The notes under the pieces: generated by a model
What the model saw: the letters and a program-made list of their open reading frames with translations, nothing else
Databases searched by the model: none
What the model was told of the DNA's origin: nothing
Assembly (NCBI RefSeq): GCF_964355755.1
Contig: NC_092674.1
Coordinates: 27,888,001-27,952,000, forward strand
Direction of reading: 5' to 3'
DNA length: 64,000 bases
Origin: Antedon mediterranea
Lineage: Eukaryota > Echinodermata > Crinoidea > Comatulida > Antedonidae
Part shown: positions 61,902-64,000 of the stretch, piece after piece
Layout: each line of letters opens with the position of its first letter
Numbering within the stretch: the stretch's first letter is position 1
Made by a program: the position numbers and the translations under genes

Positions 61902-63038
61902 ACTTCCATAAACATAAACTCAATTTAATTGTTTACAATTCTAAGTCTATTGAAAGTGTAACAACAAGAAACACTAAATAAACTACAAAATATTCGCTCA
62001 GTTTTTTACGTAAAGACCAAAATGGGACTGGTTCACGAGCGAAGCAAAAGTACGAATATCGTTAGGCCGAACGCCCAATTGACCGAGCGAATTACTGTCT
62101 AACGTTTATTAGTTGGTCGGTCGGTCGGTAAACACTAACTCAAATTTGCGCACGCAACTGCAGCCATGTATATGGCCTTGTTTTAACGGTGATGCGGTGC
62201 GATAGAAGAGAAATGTTTCTTTTTATTTGATATAATAGATCGAAAGTACTAAAAATGGTACTTAAAACGAATGCTTGCGGAAATTATTTTAAGGGTGAGA
62301 TGAAAATTATGACAAAACAGAATATTAAATGCATGAAATTAAATTAATTTTTAGAAATGGTTATGGTAATGTTATGACATAGGCCTATAAAACGTAACCC
62401 CATTATATTAAGCTTGCCATGGAGGTATAACCATATGGCTTAGCTTGGCTGTTATATTATGTAATCTCGTTTTCCTTCATTGCGATTCTTCCCATAGAAT
62501 ATAAAATAATAAAATTGACCTCCTAAACTAATTTTTTTTTCAATTGTTATATGTCATTTTAATGTCACACAATAGTTATTTACTTTGACAAAAAAAATTT
62601 GATGAAAAAAAAATGTATTTACCTGAAAAAAAAAAAACTTTAAAAAAATGATTCGCACTTTTGGGTGTAGTTCGACCTCCCATTGATATTTTGAATGGTA
62701 GGCCTACAACGTAATATAGGCGTAATAACTACACGATTACTCGAATTTAATCTTTTATATGCGTAATCCAGTGTAATACAAATGACCAAGGCCTATTTAA
62801 AAACGAAATGTATTTTTATTTTATTTCCAAAAGATTCTGTTTACTTTTTGTTATCTGACCCCCACTTTCTTTGATGACATGCGCACTAATTGACCAATCA
62901 CCGTCCAGATTTTTCTGAGCCATGGATGATCTTGAACACATGTATTTTGTCGAATCTGGCGCACTTACTTTTTGTGGTCAGTCTTCATCTTTAATTTTTA
63001 GCCTGTATATTTTATAAACAAAACATTCCTGTGTTAAA
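61902..63038. promoter_or_regulatory. Divergent spacer between UBE2K and PRPS
   Basis: Separates the two start codons. It contains GGTCGGTCGGTCGG near 62,113 and A-rich runs near 62,585-62,650. No TATA box or other core element can be placed with confidence. The head-to-head layout of two housekeeping genes suggests promoters for both lie here. Confidence 0.45.
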
Positions 63039-63791
<753 letters not shown>

Positions 63792-64000
63792 TAAATTCTA
63801 CACATTTTCCAATGCAACAAGCATGGTTTCTTAATACATACATGTGATGTATTGCCTGTCACTGAATCTATCTACCCTTACTCTGTTTTTATTGCTATGC
63901 CTCCATCTCCTTTATATGTATGTTTGAATTATTGGTATTTTGTGTATTTCTGTCATACCAAAATGATACACTAATTCAAATTGTCTGTTTACACTGTGTA

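Overview
The window is animal nuclear DNA: AT-rich, with short exons, canonical GT-AG introns, and many SINE, LINE and DNA-transposon relics. The PDS5, UBE2K and PRPS orthologues and the frequent word TAGGCCTA suggest an invertebrate deuterostome, most likely an echinoderm. That assignment is a judgement from sequence flavour and was not tested by a search.

Region 1 (1-35,704) is a tandem cluster of ACSF2-like acyl-CoA synthetase genes (ANL superfamily) on the + strand. I reconstructed four genes that look complete. Each has 18 coding exons with conserved boundaries: A 2025-7317, B 9104-15498, C 16819-23541 and D 29577-35704. They encode 562, 562, 559 and 559 residues. Between C and D lie three relics: a lone exon 1 (about 24,640-24,740), a truncated pseudogene with exons 1-6 plus 18 (25,448-27,003), and a lone exon 18 (about 29,399-29,458). 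The first 197 bases match the 3' flank of gene B, so another copy probably lies just left of the window. A 73-bp minisatellite stands upstream of genes A, B and C (about 21, 17 and 10 units). Every unit carries CACGTG. Gene B is a mosaic: its 5' third resembles gene C and its 3' third resembles gene A, as expected from unequal exchange or conversion.

Region 2 (about 36,280-56,540) is PDS5, the cohesin regulator, with 25 coding exons and about 1,646 residues. Its first long intron holds a 3.96-kb hAT transposon with 15-bp inverted ends and a 5-bp TATTG target duplication. The hAT transposase has two exons and one in-frame stop. The other PDS5 introns are full of two MITE families and several SINEs, including one with a 5S rRNA-like head. 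The PDS5 tail has an AT-hook and a long run of (S/T)PVKK motifs.

Region 3 (60,395-63,746) holds UBE2K (E2-25K), complete on the - strand in five exons. It is head-to-head with PRPS (ribose-phosphate pyrophosphokinase), whose first two exons are on the + strand before the window ends. The 1.1 kb between them is a likely shared promoter region.

The most unusual signal is a set of very short palindromic insertions (17-33 bp, ends CAGGGA...TCCCTG) flanked by 7-bp direct repeats. One of them is proven to be an insertion by the empty site in the neighbouring paralogue.
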